This document shows positions 1-8,025 of a stretch of 24,564 nt of DNA, in pieces. Origin of the DNA: a bacterium (lineage in GTDB: Bacteria > Desulfobacterota > Binatia > UBA12015); assembly GCA_029976905.1 (NCBI GenBank), contig JAPOLW010000006.1, forward strand, positions 1 through 24,564. Reading direction: 5' to 3'. Within the stretch, counting starts at the first letter, position 1; every line of letters begins with the position of its first letter. The notes below the pieces were generated by a model, which did not search any database, was not told the DNA's origin, and saw only the letters and a program-made list of their open reading frames with translations. The translations under genes and the position numbers were made by a program.

Positions 1-2230
1 CGCGCGCCACCTCTCCCAGGAGTTCTCGTACATCGACCTGCGACCGGGTGAGTTCGATCCGCCCCGCCTCGAGTCGGCTCATGTTCAGGGTCGCATTGAC
101 GAGCTCGCACAAGCCTTCGGCGCTGCGGGAAACCCGTTCGAGCGTATCGGCCTGTTGCTCGGTGACCGGGCCAAAGACCTCGTCGAGGAGGAGATCGGTA
201 TAGCCGAGAATCACGTTGAGCGGCGTCCGAAGCTCGTGCGACATGGTCGCGACGAACTCCGATTTCAATCGGTTGGCACTGTCGAGCTGGGCGACGAGGT
301 TCGCATTGGTGAGCCCCAGGGTCGCCAGATGGCCGATGCGGCGCGCTGCCCGCTCGTCGGCGGCATCGAAGACTTCGTCGGCCTGCCTCCGCCCGAAGCC
401 GAGAAGGCCGACCCATTTCTCTCCCTGCCGCAGGGCCACCACGAGGATCGAATCGAGTCCGTACATCCGCACGAAAGTCCCCAGGCTCGCATCCTCGGTC
501 GACACGACCGCGCATCCCCCGCCCTCCAGGAACCCGGTCGGGCCACCGAGACTTCGACGCGGAATGCGAATCGTGTGGAGATCGTCTCTCGGCGAGGAGG
601 CGCCGGAATCGCGGGCGACCGGAACCAACTCGTCGGTATCGCCGTCGAACAAGAAGGCCAACGCCTCCGTGCAACCGAACAGACCCCGCCCGGTGCGACA
701 GACCCGTTCGAGCAGGACCGCGGCTTCGGGGTGCGAGAGCATGTCCTCGGCGATGCGGATTTGCACGGCTTCGAGACGGCTCTCCCGATCGCGCATTTGA
801 AAGAGTCTGGCCGCGCCCACGGCACTGGTCAGAAGACGCGCAATGGCCTCACATTGTGCCACATCCTGACCGTCGAAGGCGTCCGGCTCCCGACGCGAGG
901 CGATCAGGGCTCCGTAGAACTGCCCGGCTGCGTAGAGCGGTGCCGCGACCAGCGAGCGGATCCCCAGTGGTTCGAGCGCCGCAACGGCCATCTGTGGTGG
1001 CGCTTCGTCGAGCGAGCACGCCAGCACGGTCTCCCCGTTTCGGAGGCGGCCACCGAAGGGCACGGCTGGCGCGAAGCACAGACGCTTCAAATGCGTCGTC
1101 TCCTCTTCGGAGAAGCCAATGTCCGCCACCGCCCGGCTCTCGCCCTGGTCGACCTCGGACCAGAAGATCGCCGCACGATCACAACCGGTTGCCCCAACCG
1201 TCGCTTCGAGGGCCCGGGTGAGAAGCGTATCGAGGTCGTGACTTCCGGTGACGTCACGCGCGACCTCCAGCAGCGCGCGGCGGCCCGATTCGGATCGCTT
1301 GCGCTCGGTGACGTCGCGCCCGACGCCGATGACGCCGGTCACCCGGCCGCCGGTGCGCCGAGGCGTGGCGCGCACCTCCCCGAGGCGCCACTCCCCCGAC
1401 CGATGGCGAAAGCGTAGTTCGACCGTGACCGGCGCCTCCCCCGCGAGGACGCGCTCCTGTGCGCGTGCCGCCACCGCCTGATCGTCGGGATGGAGAAAAT
1501 CCGTGAGGTGACGGCCAATCCACGCCGAACGCTCCCATCCAAGAAGTCTCTCGAATGCACCGTTGAGCGAAGTCACGCGACCATCGGGCTCGACGACGAA
1601 GAGGACATCCTCGATGGCCTCCAGGAGTTCCCGGTGGCGCTGCTCGGAATCGCGCCGAGCGGACTCCGCACGGTCCCTGCGCACCGCTTCGAAGAGAAGC
1701 GCAAAGAGATCCGCGGCCGAGCGGGCGAATTCCTCCTCCTGTGCGCTCCACACGCGCGGCGCACCAAAGAGATCGAAGCGGATGACCCCCGCGGGGCCGC
1801 CGCGGAGCCGGATTGGCGCAAGCAGCGTGGACTGCTCCCCGTCCGGGCAGTCCGCCAGACCAGGACGAGCGCCCCCCGCAGGGGCGTTCCCCGAGGACCA
1901 GACCCTCCCGGCCCGCAGAATCGCGAAATACCCGGCGTGATCGGCGAGAGCCACGTCCGGCTCCGGGACCGGGCTGCCGGAGCATGCGTCCCAGGACCCT
2001 TGGCAGGCGAGACGGTCGCCCGGCTCCTCGAGGCACCAGATCCCGACCCGGTCGACACCGAGCCCGGCCGCGAGTTCCGCAGTGGCCTCCCGCACGAAGG
2101 CGTCCAGATCGGCACGGGCCAGTGCCTCGCTCCGGGCGAGGCGAGCGAGGATGCTCGCCCGAGCGGAGTCGCTCGCAGACGTGCTCGCCTCGGACCCCGC
2201 CCGACCCTGGCTGATCGTTCCCCTGGGCAT
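1..2230 (-). CDS. Sensor histidine kinase with GAF-PAS-GAF-GAF-HisKA architecture (3' end cut by window edge)
   Basis: The frame is open from a TAG at 2255-2257 to the left edge, giving 743 visible codons from the ATG at 2230. A GGGAGG-type ribosome site lies about 11 bases upstream of that ATG. Translation shows a GAF domain at about residues 35-185, with GVDRVGIWCLEE and CQGSWDAC. A PAS domain follows at about 200-310 (VLFVVEPDGRV, FERLLGWERSAWIGR, FLHPDD, and GRDVTERKR at its end). Two more GAF-like domains lie at about 315-465 and 485-640. A HisKA domain begins near 655 with the H-box FVATMSHELRTPLN, so His665 is the expected phosphorylation site. The ATP-binding domain lies beyond the window. 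No transmembrane segment is seen, so it is probably a cytoplasmic sensor of small ligands or redox state. The partner response regulator is not in view. The kinase family is clear; the signal is unknown. Confidence 0.9.
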   Translation of the reverse strand, partial: MPRGTISQGRAGSEASTSASDSARASILARLARSEALARADLDAFVREATAELAAGLGVDRVGIWCLEEPGDRLACQGSWDACSGSPVPEPDVALADHAGYFAILRAGRVWSSGNAPAGGARPGLADCPDGEQSTLLAPIRLRGGPAGVIRFDLFGAPRVWSAQEEEFARSAADLFALLFEAVRRDRAESARRDSEQRHRELLEAIEDVLFVVEPDGRVTSLNGAFERLLGWERSAWIGRHLTDFLHPDDQAVAARAQERVLAGEAPVTVELRFRHRSGEWRLGEVRATPRRTGGRVTGVIGVGRDVTERKRSESGRRALLEVARDVTGSHDLDTLLTRALEATVGATGCDRAAIFWSEVDQGESRAVADIGFSEEETTHLKRLCFAPAVPFGGRLRNGETVLACSLDEAPPQMAVAALEPLGIRSLVAAPLYAAGQFYGALIASRREPDAFDGQDVAQCEAIARLLTSAVGAARLFQMRDRESRLEAVQIRIAEDMLSHPEAAVLLERVCRTGRGLFGCTEALAFLFDGDTDELVPVARDSGASSPRDDLHTIRIPRRSLGGPTGFLEGGGCAVVSTEDASLGTFVRMYGLDSILVVALRQGEKWVGLLGFGRRQADEVFDAADERAARRIGHLATLGLTNANLVAQLDSANRLKSEFVATMSHELRTPLNVILGYTDLLLDEVFGPVTEQQADTLERVSRSAEGLCELVNATLNMSRLEAGRIELTRSQVDVRELLGEVAR

Positions 2231-2331
2231 TGCCGCGCCGACCTCCCCGGGGAACTACGGCCGCTGGCGAAACTCCCTTAAATGGGGCGACTTTCCCCGC
2301 CCCCGGCGCCTCGGGAAGCAGCCCCGGCGTC

Positions 2332-2359
2332 TTGCGTGCCCCCGGGGCTGTGCTAGCGT
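2332..2359 (+). promoter_or_regulatory. Possible promoter of the tRNA-Pro gene
   Basis: A TTGCGT element (2332-2337) is followed after 16 bases by TAGCGT (2354-2359), preceded by TG at 2351-2352 as in an extended -10. The tRNA starts about 50 bases downstream, a usual distance. The match to sigma-70 consensus is partial, so this is tentative. Confidence 0.3.
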
Positions 2360-2409
2360 CCCCTCCGCGCCGCGTGAACCGCGCGGTTCGCGCGGAAAGT
2401 TCGCCGCGA

Positions 2410-2483
2410 CGGGGTGTAGCTCAGACTGGTAGAGCACTGCGTTCGGGACGCAGGGGCCGCAGGTTCAAATCCTGTCACCCCGA
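2410..2483 (+). tRNA. trnP: tRNA-Pro (anticodon CGG)
   Basis: All four arms can be drawn. The acceptor stem is CGGGGTG with CACCCCG (2410-2416 and 2476-2482), followed by discriminator A at 2483. The D arm is GCTC/GAGC with a GG in its loop. The anticodon stem CTGCG/CGCAG holds the loop TTCGGGA, giving anticodon CGG. A five-base variable loop and a T arm with loop TTCAAAT complete the fold. The 3' CCA is not encoded. The first base C is typical of tRNA-Pro. It stands alone, with no adjacent tRNA genes. Confidence 0.96.
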
Positions 2484-2533
2484 CTTCTTCCCGTCTCGGG
2501 TTGACCGCCCATGATGGCCCGGGCGGGCACGGG

Positions 2534-3022
2534 GTGGTATGCCTCGTTGGGTTGCGACGTTTGCGTGCTTTCGCCGGCCTCGGCACGGCTCTGGTCCTTC
2601 TCTTTGCGGGAACGACGTCGGGTGTGGCGGCACCCGGGTCCACCCCGACCTCCCCGCCCACCGGAGCCGCGGCGTCCCCGCCCTCGGGTCTTCCCTACCT
2701 CGCCGCCAATCCCCTGGCCGACCCGGAAGTCCGGGAGTTCCGACAGAGGATCGAGCGGCTGGAGAGACGCGTTGCCGAGCTCGCCGAAGGGGACACCGCG
2801 CCGCCGTGGGCCGCCGAGCGGCACAACCGGCTCGATCGACGCCTGGAGCGGGCCCTGGCCCTCCTCGAAGGCCTCTCGGCCCGGGTCGAGACTCCCGTGC
2901 CGCGGCTGGACGAACCCCTCACCCTGCTCACGGTCTCGCTCTGCACTCTGATCCTCGGCTTCTTCGCGGGACGCAGCCTGCAGCGCCGGGGGACCCGCAA
3001 AGACGCGCGCTTTCGTCTTTGA
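2534..3022 (+). CDS. Small coiled-coil protein with N- and C-terminal membrane segments, function unknown
   Basis: The product is about 162 residues from the GTG at 2534. An in-frame TTG at 2501, only 18 bases after the tRNA, would give 173. Neither start has a convincing ribosome site. The N-terminus has arginines (LRRLRAF) followed by a hydrophobic stretch ending VAA, consistent with a signal peptide or anchor. A Pro/Ser/Thr-rich linker comes next. A charged helical stretch (FRQRIERLERRVAEL, then RLDRRLERALALLEGL) looks like a coiled coil. A second hydrophobic segment (LTLLTVSLCTLILGFFAG) is close to the basic C-terminus. The layout suggests a periplasmic coiled coil held at the inner membrane. 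I do not recognise the family. Frame choice rests on these coherent protein features. Confidence 0.55.
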   Translation: MVCLVGLRRLRAFAGLGTALVLLFAGTTSGVAAPGSTPTSPPTGAAASPPSGLPYLAANPLADPEVREFRQRIERLERRVAELAEGDTAPPWAAERHNRLDRRLERALALLEGLSARVETPVPRLDEPLTLLTVSLCTLILGFFAGRSLQRRGTRKDARFRL

Positions 3023-3069
3023 GTGGGGGCTGATCGGGAAAAAAGATCGCTCCCGGGCAAGCGCGGGGC

Positions 3070-3098
3070 TTTCCACGACCGCCCTTTATCCTATAGGA
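3070..3098 (+). promoter_or_regulatory. Candidate promoter and palindrome upstream of amtB
   Basis: TTTCCA (3070-3075) and TATAGG (3092-3097) are 16 bases apart, each matching four of six sigma-70 consensus bases. The -10 region overlaps a perfect 10-base palindrome, TCCTATAGGA (3089-3098), in an unusually AT-rich spot for this window. No clear sigma-54 GG/GC pair was found, although ammonium transporter operons are often under nitrogen control. Tentative. Confidence 0.3.
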
Positions 3099-3203
3099 AT
3101 CTGTCGATCTTTGAAGGGGCTTCGAACGAGCCCCCGACACGATCCGTCTCGAGACGACAGGGCTCGAGGCGAGACGAATTCTCTCACGACAGGAGAAATG
3201 GGC

Positions 3204-4526
<1,323 letters not shown>

Positions 4527-4567
4527 ATGATTTGGGGTCCACCGACCCCGCGACAAAGGAACGAACG

Positions 4568-4906
4568 ATGAAGAAAGTGGAAGCGATCATCAAGCCCTTC
4601 AAGCTCGACGAGGTGAAGGAGAGCCTCAGCTCGGTCGGCTCGAGCGGCCTCACCGTTACCGAGGTCAAAGGATTCGGTCGACAGAAGGGACATACCGAGC
4701 TCTACCGCGGCGCCGAGTACGTCGTCGACTTCCTGCCCAAGGTGAAGCTCGAGATCATCGTCTCCGACGACAATGTCACCCAGGTCGTGGAAACCATCGA
4801 GAAGGCCGCGAAGACCGGTCGGATCGGCGACGGCAAGATCTTCGTCATGCCGGTGGACGAAGTCGTCCGGATCCGCACCGGAGAACGTGGCGACGAGGCC
4901 CTCTAG
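4568..4906 (+). CDS. glnK: PII nitrogen regulatory protein (GlnK/GlnB)
   Basis: This 112-residue PII signal protein is a trimeric cytoplasmic sensor of 2-oxoglutarate and ATP/ADP. It blocks the ammonium channel when nitrogen is plentiful. The sequence starts MKKVEAIIKPFKL. It carries the T-loop KGFGRQKGHTELYRGAEY with the uridylylation residue Tyr51, then VDFLPKVKLEI and the C-terminal signature GRIGDGKIFV. The start is the ATG at 4568, after AAAGGA. Sequence alone does not separate GlnB from GlnK; the adjacent amtB favours GlnK. All key positions look intact. Confidence 0.95.
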   Translation: MKKVEAIIKPFKLDEVKESLSSVGSSGLTVTEVKGFGRQKGHTELYRGAEYVVDFLPKVKLEIIVSDDNVTQVVETIEKAAKTGRIGDGKIFVMPVDEVVRIRTGERGDEAL

Positions 4907-4922
4907 GCCCACCCATTCGTAA

Positions 4923-4956
4923 CGTGGGGATGGGCACGGCCGGGCCCATCCCCATG
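4923..4956 (+). terminator. Strong hairpin after the amtB-glnK pair
   Basis: A perfect 10-base stem (4926-4935 with 4944-4953) encloses an eight-base loop. It extends by T-A, G-U and C-G pairs on the outside. It begins 17 bases after the PII stop codon, where an operon terminator is expected. No T-run follows, so it may instead be a transcript-stabilising or processing hairpin. Confidence 0.5.
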
Positions 4957-5232
4957 CGATCACCCCAGCGGGCGAAATCGCCGCAGGGCTGTCCCGGGCA
5001 GAAAAGGGAAACTCGCAGAAGCGGTGCAAAGCGGGATCGCGAGTTCGCGCCGCGCCATGCCGCGGCCATCTGCGACATGATCTTCCTCGACGTCCCGGGG
5101 AACCTGGACGAAGTCACCGGGGGACCTGGACTCTCTTCCGACCTGCCGCCCCCGGCGAGGACTGACCCGGTTGTCTGCCCACACATTGTTCGCGCCAGAC
5201 CTCTTCCAGCCGTCGTCCCCCCCACATAGGAC
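4957..5232. other. Stretch without a recognisable gene between glnK and the next lipoprotein-like gene
   Basis: Apart from hairpins at each end, I see no supported gene here. Short open frames exist on both strands, but they are low-complexity, lack ribosome sites and resemble no family. The stretch probably holds the promoter and a long 5' leader for the gene at 5257; I could not single out a convincing -35/-10 pair. Confidence 0.5.
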
Positions 5233-5252
5233 GACCTCCGCGAAAGGAGGTC
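5233..5252 (+). promoter_or_regulatory. Hairpin that buries the Shine-Dalgarno sequence of the gene at 5257
   Basis: GACCTCC (5233-5239) pairs perfectly with GGAGGTC (5246-5252) around the loop GCGAAA. The 3' arm contains the near-perfect ribosome site AAAGGAGGT used by the ATG at 5257. In the folded state the site is fully paired, so translation may depend on opening of the stem by a protein, RNA, temperature or a coupled ribosome. The pairing is seen directly; the regulatory role is inferred. Confidence 0.45.
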
Positions 5253-5256
5253 CAAC

Positions 5257-6171
5257 ATGGAAGGACGACACGACTCAGGCGTTCACGACACGGTGCCGGA
5301 GGGACACGACTCCGGCGCGCGACCGGATCAGGTCGAGGGACACGACTCCGGCGCGCAACGCTGGCGCGGACCGGGCCGCTCCCCCGGACGCCGGCGGCGG
5401 GCAATCCTGGGGGCGACGGTCGGCCTGCTCCTCTCCCTCGCACCCGGGTGCGGCGGTCCCGATGCGGAAAGCCCCTCCACCGGCCCGGAGCCCGAAACCC
5501 TGTTTGCTGGCCCGGCGGGCCACCTCCGTCCGCACGAGACCGGTCGTACCACGCGCTTCATCGTGCGCGCGGAGAGCGCTGGCGAGACGCGCACCTCGGT
5601 TCTGACCTCCCGCGTCCTACACGAAGGCCCCGACGGCGAGTTCGTCGCCGAGAGCGCCACCGACGGCGGCCCGGCCCACCGCGTGCGCGTCCGCGATACC
5701 GGCGATCGCCTCGAGATCGAAGCGACGGCCCGCAGAACTCCCGACGGATTCTCCTGGCGGGAATTGGACCCACCTGCGGTCGTGGTCCGCACTCCGGTGT
5801 TCGCGGGCGACGGCTTCGAGACCACCTTCGAGCGCAGCGTCGACGCGCTCGTCGAGACCGAGGAGTCCTCCCAGATCCGCACGATCACCTTCGAGGGAAG
5901 AGCCGTCCGGACACCGCGGAGCTGGGAGGCCATCGTGGTCGACGGACGCCCCCTGGACGCCATCGCGTTCGACATCCGCGCAACGAGCGAAACCGCCCGC
6001 CTCCCGGAACTGTCCGGGCGCGCCCTGGACCCCTCGTTTCGATTGCGCCTGGCCGGCACCGAGCATCTGGTCCCCGGCCTCGGCCTGGTCCGCGAATCCG
6101 CAGCGCTCGACATCTCGGTGGGTGGACGGACGGCCCGCATCGATCTGCTCTCCGAGCGCCAATTCGACTGA
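5257..6171 (+). CDS. Lipoprotein-like secreted protein with N-terminal HDSG repeats, function unknown
   Basis: The product is 304 residues. The start is fixed by AAAGGAGGT seven to eight bases upstream of ATG 5257; the only other early in-frame start, GTG 5293, has no ribosome site. The first 33 residues contain three HDSG units (RHDSGV, GHDSGA, GHDSGA), the last two encoded by an exact 22-base repeat. RRRRAILGATVGLLLSLAPGC then looks like a lipoprotein signal, with Cys65 as the possible lipidation site. The box (LAPGC) is not canonical and the hydrophilic head before it is unusually long. The mature part is rich in beta-strand-like stretches (TRFIVRAES, FETTFERSV, IRTITFEGRAV) and ends with IDLLSERQFD. 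This would fit a periplasmic or outer-membrane-attached beta-rich protein. I recognise no family. Confidence 0.7.
   Translation: MEGRHDSGVHDTVPEGHDSGARPDQVEGHDSGAQRWRGPGRSPGRRRRAILGATVGLLLSLAPGCGGPDAESPSTGPEPETLFAGPAGHLRPHETGRTTRFIVRAESAGETRTSVLTSRVLHEGPDGEFVAESATDGGPAHRVRVRDTGDRLEIEATARRTPDGFSWRELDPPAVVVRTPVFAGDGFETTFERSVDALVETEESSQIRTITFEGRAVRTPRSWEAIVVDGRPLDAIAFDIRATSETARLPELSGRALDPSFRLRLAGTEHLVPGLGLVRESAALDISVGGRTARIDLLSERQFD
5299..5356 (+). repeat. Exact 22-base direct repeat encoding EGHDSGA
   Basis: The 22 bases at 5299-5320 recur at 5335-5356, 36 bases (12 codons) apart, so the reading frame is kept. A diverged third copy lies at about 5259-5280. The repeat falls inside the coding region ahead of the signal-like segment. 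Confidence 0.9.
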
Positions 6172-6316
6172 CTCGAGCGCCCGCGGACCCGCCGGGCAGG
6201 CAATCCCCGGGGCCGCCGGAGCCGTTTCCACCGCATCCCGACCACTGGCCGGAGCCGAGCAACCCTTCGCCCTTTTCCCTATAGCGGGCTTCGACCGGTT
6301 GTGATTCCCTCCAGGA

Positions 6317-7453
6317 ATGTTCGCGAATGGATCGAAGGCCCCGTCCCCTCTCCTCTCCATCGTCGCCCTCCTCTGCGCAACCGCACTGAACGCGTGCGGC
6401 GACTCGGCCTCGACCGGCGCCAGCCCCGGAAACGGAGTCAACGCGCAGGCAGCGGTCGAGGAACTCCGCGCGACCGGCTTCGACAAATATCTCGGCCGAC
6501 AGAAGCCCAGCCGAGTGGTCGAGGACGGTGCGTGGACGCATTATTTCTTCGATCCCGCCGAGGAGGGCGCCGTCTGTCTGGTGGGCGACGAGTACCAGGT
6601 GAGCGTCCACCACGGCACCTCCGACCAGGTCCTCCTCTACCTCCAGGGGGGCGGCGCGTGCTGGGACCACCGAAGCTGCCACCTGGCTCAGACGGCACTG
6701 CGGACGGCGAGCGGCCCCGGCACCTCCGGCATCCTCGATCTCGCCAACCCCGCGAATCCCTTTGCCGACTACGACATCGTCTACGCAGCCTACTGCGACG
6801 GCTCCGTCTTCACCGGCGACGCGACGGTGGACTACGAGGGCATTCGCACCTTCCACCACGGCCTGCAGAATCTCTCGGTGGCGATCGATGCGCTGCAGAA
6901 CAACTTTCCCGATCCATCCCGGCTGGTCATCGCGGGAAGCAGTGCCGGGGGCTACGCCACCTACGCGGGCTACGGCGCGGCACGCGTGGCTCTTCCCGAG
7001 ACGCCCATCCTCGTCTTCAACGATTCGGGCCCCGGCATCCAGAACGCCGATGCCTCCGAAGACGTGCAAGCACGGGTCGCCAACTGGAACTTCACCGATC
7101 TGATCCCGAAGACCTGCACGCAGTGCGACGACCAGTACAGCTACCTCACCACCTGGGCGACCGAGCGGGACGACTCGCTGCGCACGGCCCTCTACTCCTA
7201 CCAGCAGGACAGCATCATCGGGTTCTTCCTCGACCTCGATGGGCCGAGCTACCAGGAGCTGCTGCTATCGGTGACCGGGAAGATCGTCGACCAGAACCCC
7301 GGCCGCTTCGCCCGCTTCATGCCCAAGGGCAGCAACCACACGGTCCTGATGGGCAGCGAATTCTACACCCAGACCGTGAACGGCACGTCCTTGCTCGCCT
7401 GGACGAAGGCCTTCCTCGACGAACCGGACTCCTGGGAGGACGTCGTCGGGTAG
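6317..7453 (+). CDS. Pectin acetylesterase/Notum-family esterase, lipoprotein
   Basis: The 378-residue protein begins with a lipoprotein signal (hydrophobic core, then LNACG; Cys27 is the likely lipidated residue). The body matches the pectinacetylesterase/Notum alpha/beta-hydrolase family. It has LLYLQGGGACWD near 110-121, a YDIVYAAYCDGSVFTGD segment, the nucleophile motif GSSAGG with Ser209, and GSNHT with catalytic His341. Asp298 (YQQDSII) is the best candidate for the acid. Cysteines are frequent, as in the family. It would remove acyl groups (acetyl from polysaccharide, or fatty acyl as in Notum) outside the inner membrane; the substrate is unknown. The ribosome site AGGA lies directly against the ATG, which is short, but no better start is available. 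A weak TATAGC -10-like element is at 6280-6285. Confidence 0.85.
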   Translation: MFANGSKAPSPLLSIVALLCATALNACGDSASTGASPGNGVNAQAAVEELRATGFDKYLGRQKPSRVVEDGAWTHYFFDPAEEGAVCLVGDEYQVSVHHGTSDQVLLYLQGGGACWDHRSCHLAQTALRTASGPGTSGILDLANPANPFADYDIVYAAYCDGSVFTGDATVDYEGIRTFHHGLQNLSVAIDALQNNFPDPSRLVIAGSSAGGYATYAGYGAARVALPETPILVFNDSGPGIQNADASEDVQARVANWNFTDLIPKTCTQCDDQYSYLTTWATERDDSLRTALYSYQQDSIIGFFLDLDGPSYQELLLSVTGKIVDQNPGRFARFMPKGSNHTVLMGSEFYTQTVNGTSLLAWTKAFLDEPDSWEDVVG

Positions 7454-7466
7454 AAGACCGCCCGGC

Positions 7467-7482
7467 GCGCACGAACGTGCGC
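7467..7482. terminator. Short hairpin between convergent genes
   Basis: GCGCAC (7467-7472) pairs with GTGCGC (7477-7482) around the tetraloop GAAC, midway between two convergent stop codons. The stem is short and has no T-run, so it is only a possible bidirectional terminator. Confidence 0.25.
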
Positions 7483-7490
7483 CGCGAGGG

Positions 7491-7778
7491 TCAACGACCG
7501 CGGGCGCGACGCAGCGAGACGCCCGCCTCCCGCAGGCAGGCGGCCGACGCCTCCTCCGGCGTTTCACCGTTTGCCACGGCCTGGAGTTCGGCGGCGTCCT
7601 TGCCGGTCGCCCGTGCGAAGAAGCGCGTGGCCGGGCCGGAGGCGCGCAGGTCCTCGAAAATCCGCATCACGAAGACACTCTGCACGTCGTCGCCGAAGTC
7701 GAGGACGAACTCGGCCTCGCCGACCAGCGCGGCGAACTCGACGACATTCTCGCTCGGCGGGATCCGGCTCCAATCCAT
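7491..7778 (-). CDS. Small protein of unknown function (95 residues)
   Basis: The gene opens with ATG 7778, closely preceded by AGGAGGAGAG, an excellent ribosome site, and ends at TGA 7491-7493. The product is acidic with a mixed alpha/beta pattern: MDWSRIPPSENVVEF, VLDFGDDVQSVFVMRIFEDL, then a Glu/Ala-rich helical part and a basic RRARGR tail. No signal peptide or membrane segment is seen. It converges with the esterase gene, leaving 37 bases between them. The same frame stays open far upstream, but the ribosome site marks the true start. I do not recognise the family. Confidence 0.6.
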   Translation of the reverse strand: MDWSRIPPSENVVEFAALVGEAEFVLDFGDDVQSVFVMRIFEDLRASGPATRFFARATGKDAAELQAVANGETPEEASAACLREAGVSLRRARGR

Positions 7779-7917
7779 TGCTCTCCTCCTGCGCCAGCAC
7801 GGACGCATGCCGCGCGCTCTCGCCCTCTGCGATGCCCCGCGGCTACCACTCCTACGAGATCGCGACAAGAGACGTGCCGCTGGCGAAGCCGTGCAAAACG
7901 CGTCAGGATTCCCCGGC

Positions 7918-8025
7918 ATGAAGACCCAGATCTCCGGGCTGTTCGAGGACCACCGCGAGCGCGCCCGTGCCTCGTGCGCGCCCACGGACTGCACCGGACC
8001 AGCTCTCGGGTGGTGGGCCACATGA
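7918..8025 (+). CDS. Possible 35-residue upstream ORF overlapping the next gene by ATGA
   Basis: ATG 7918 opens a 35-codon frame (MKTQISGLFEDHRERARAS and on) that ends in the TGA of the ATGA at 8022-8025, where the next gene starts. Such an overlap often couples translation. No clear ribosome site precedes it and the last third is low-information, so it may be chance. Confidence 0.2.
   Translation: MKTQISGLFEDHRERARASCAPTDCTGPALGWWAT

Noticed and set aside
3198..3200. ATG 3198 as amtB start
   Set aside because: It is only two bases from the AGGAG site; ATG 3204 has proper spacing and the same frame.
4924..5229. 101-codon plus-strand frame after glnK
   Set aside because: It starts inside the terminator-like hairpin, has no ribosome site and no recognisable or well-folded pattern.
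5257..5356. The repeated 22-base units as a CRISPR array or tandem mobile repeat
   Set aside because: Only two exact copies, spaced by 14 bases and kept in reading frame inside a gene; no CRISPR spacers or cas genes.
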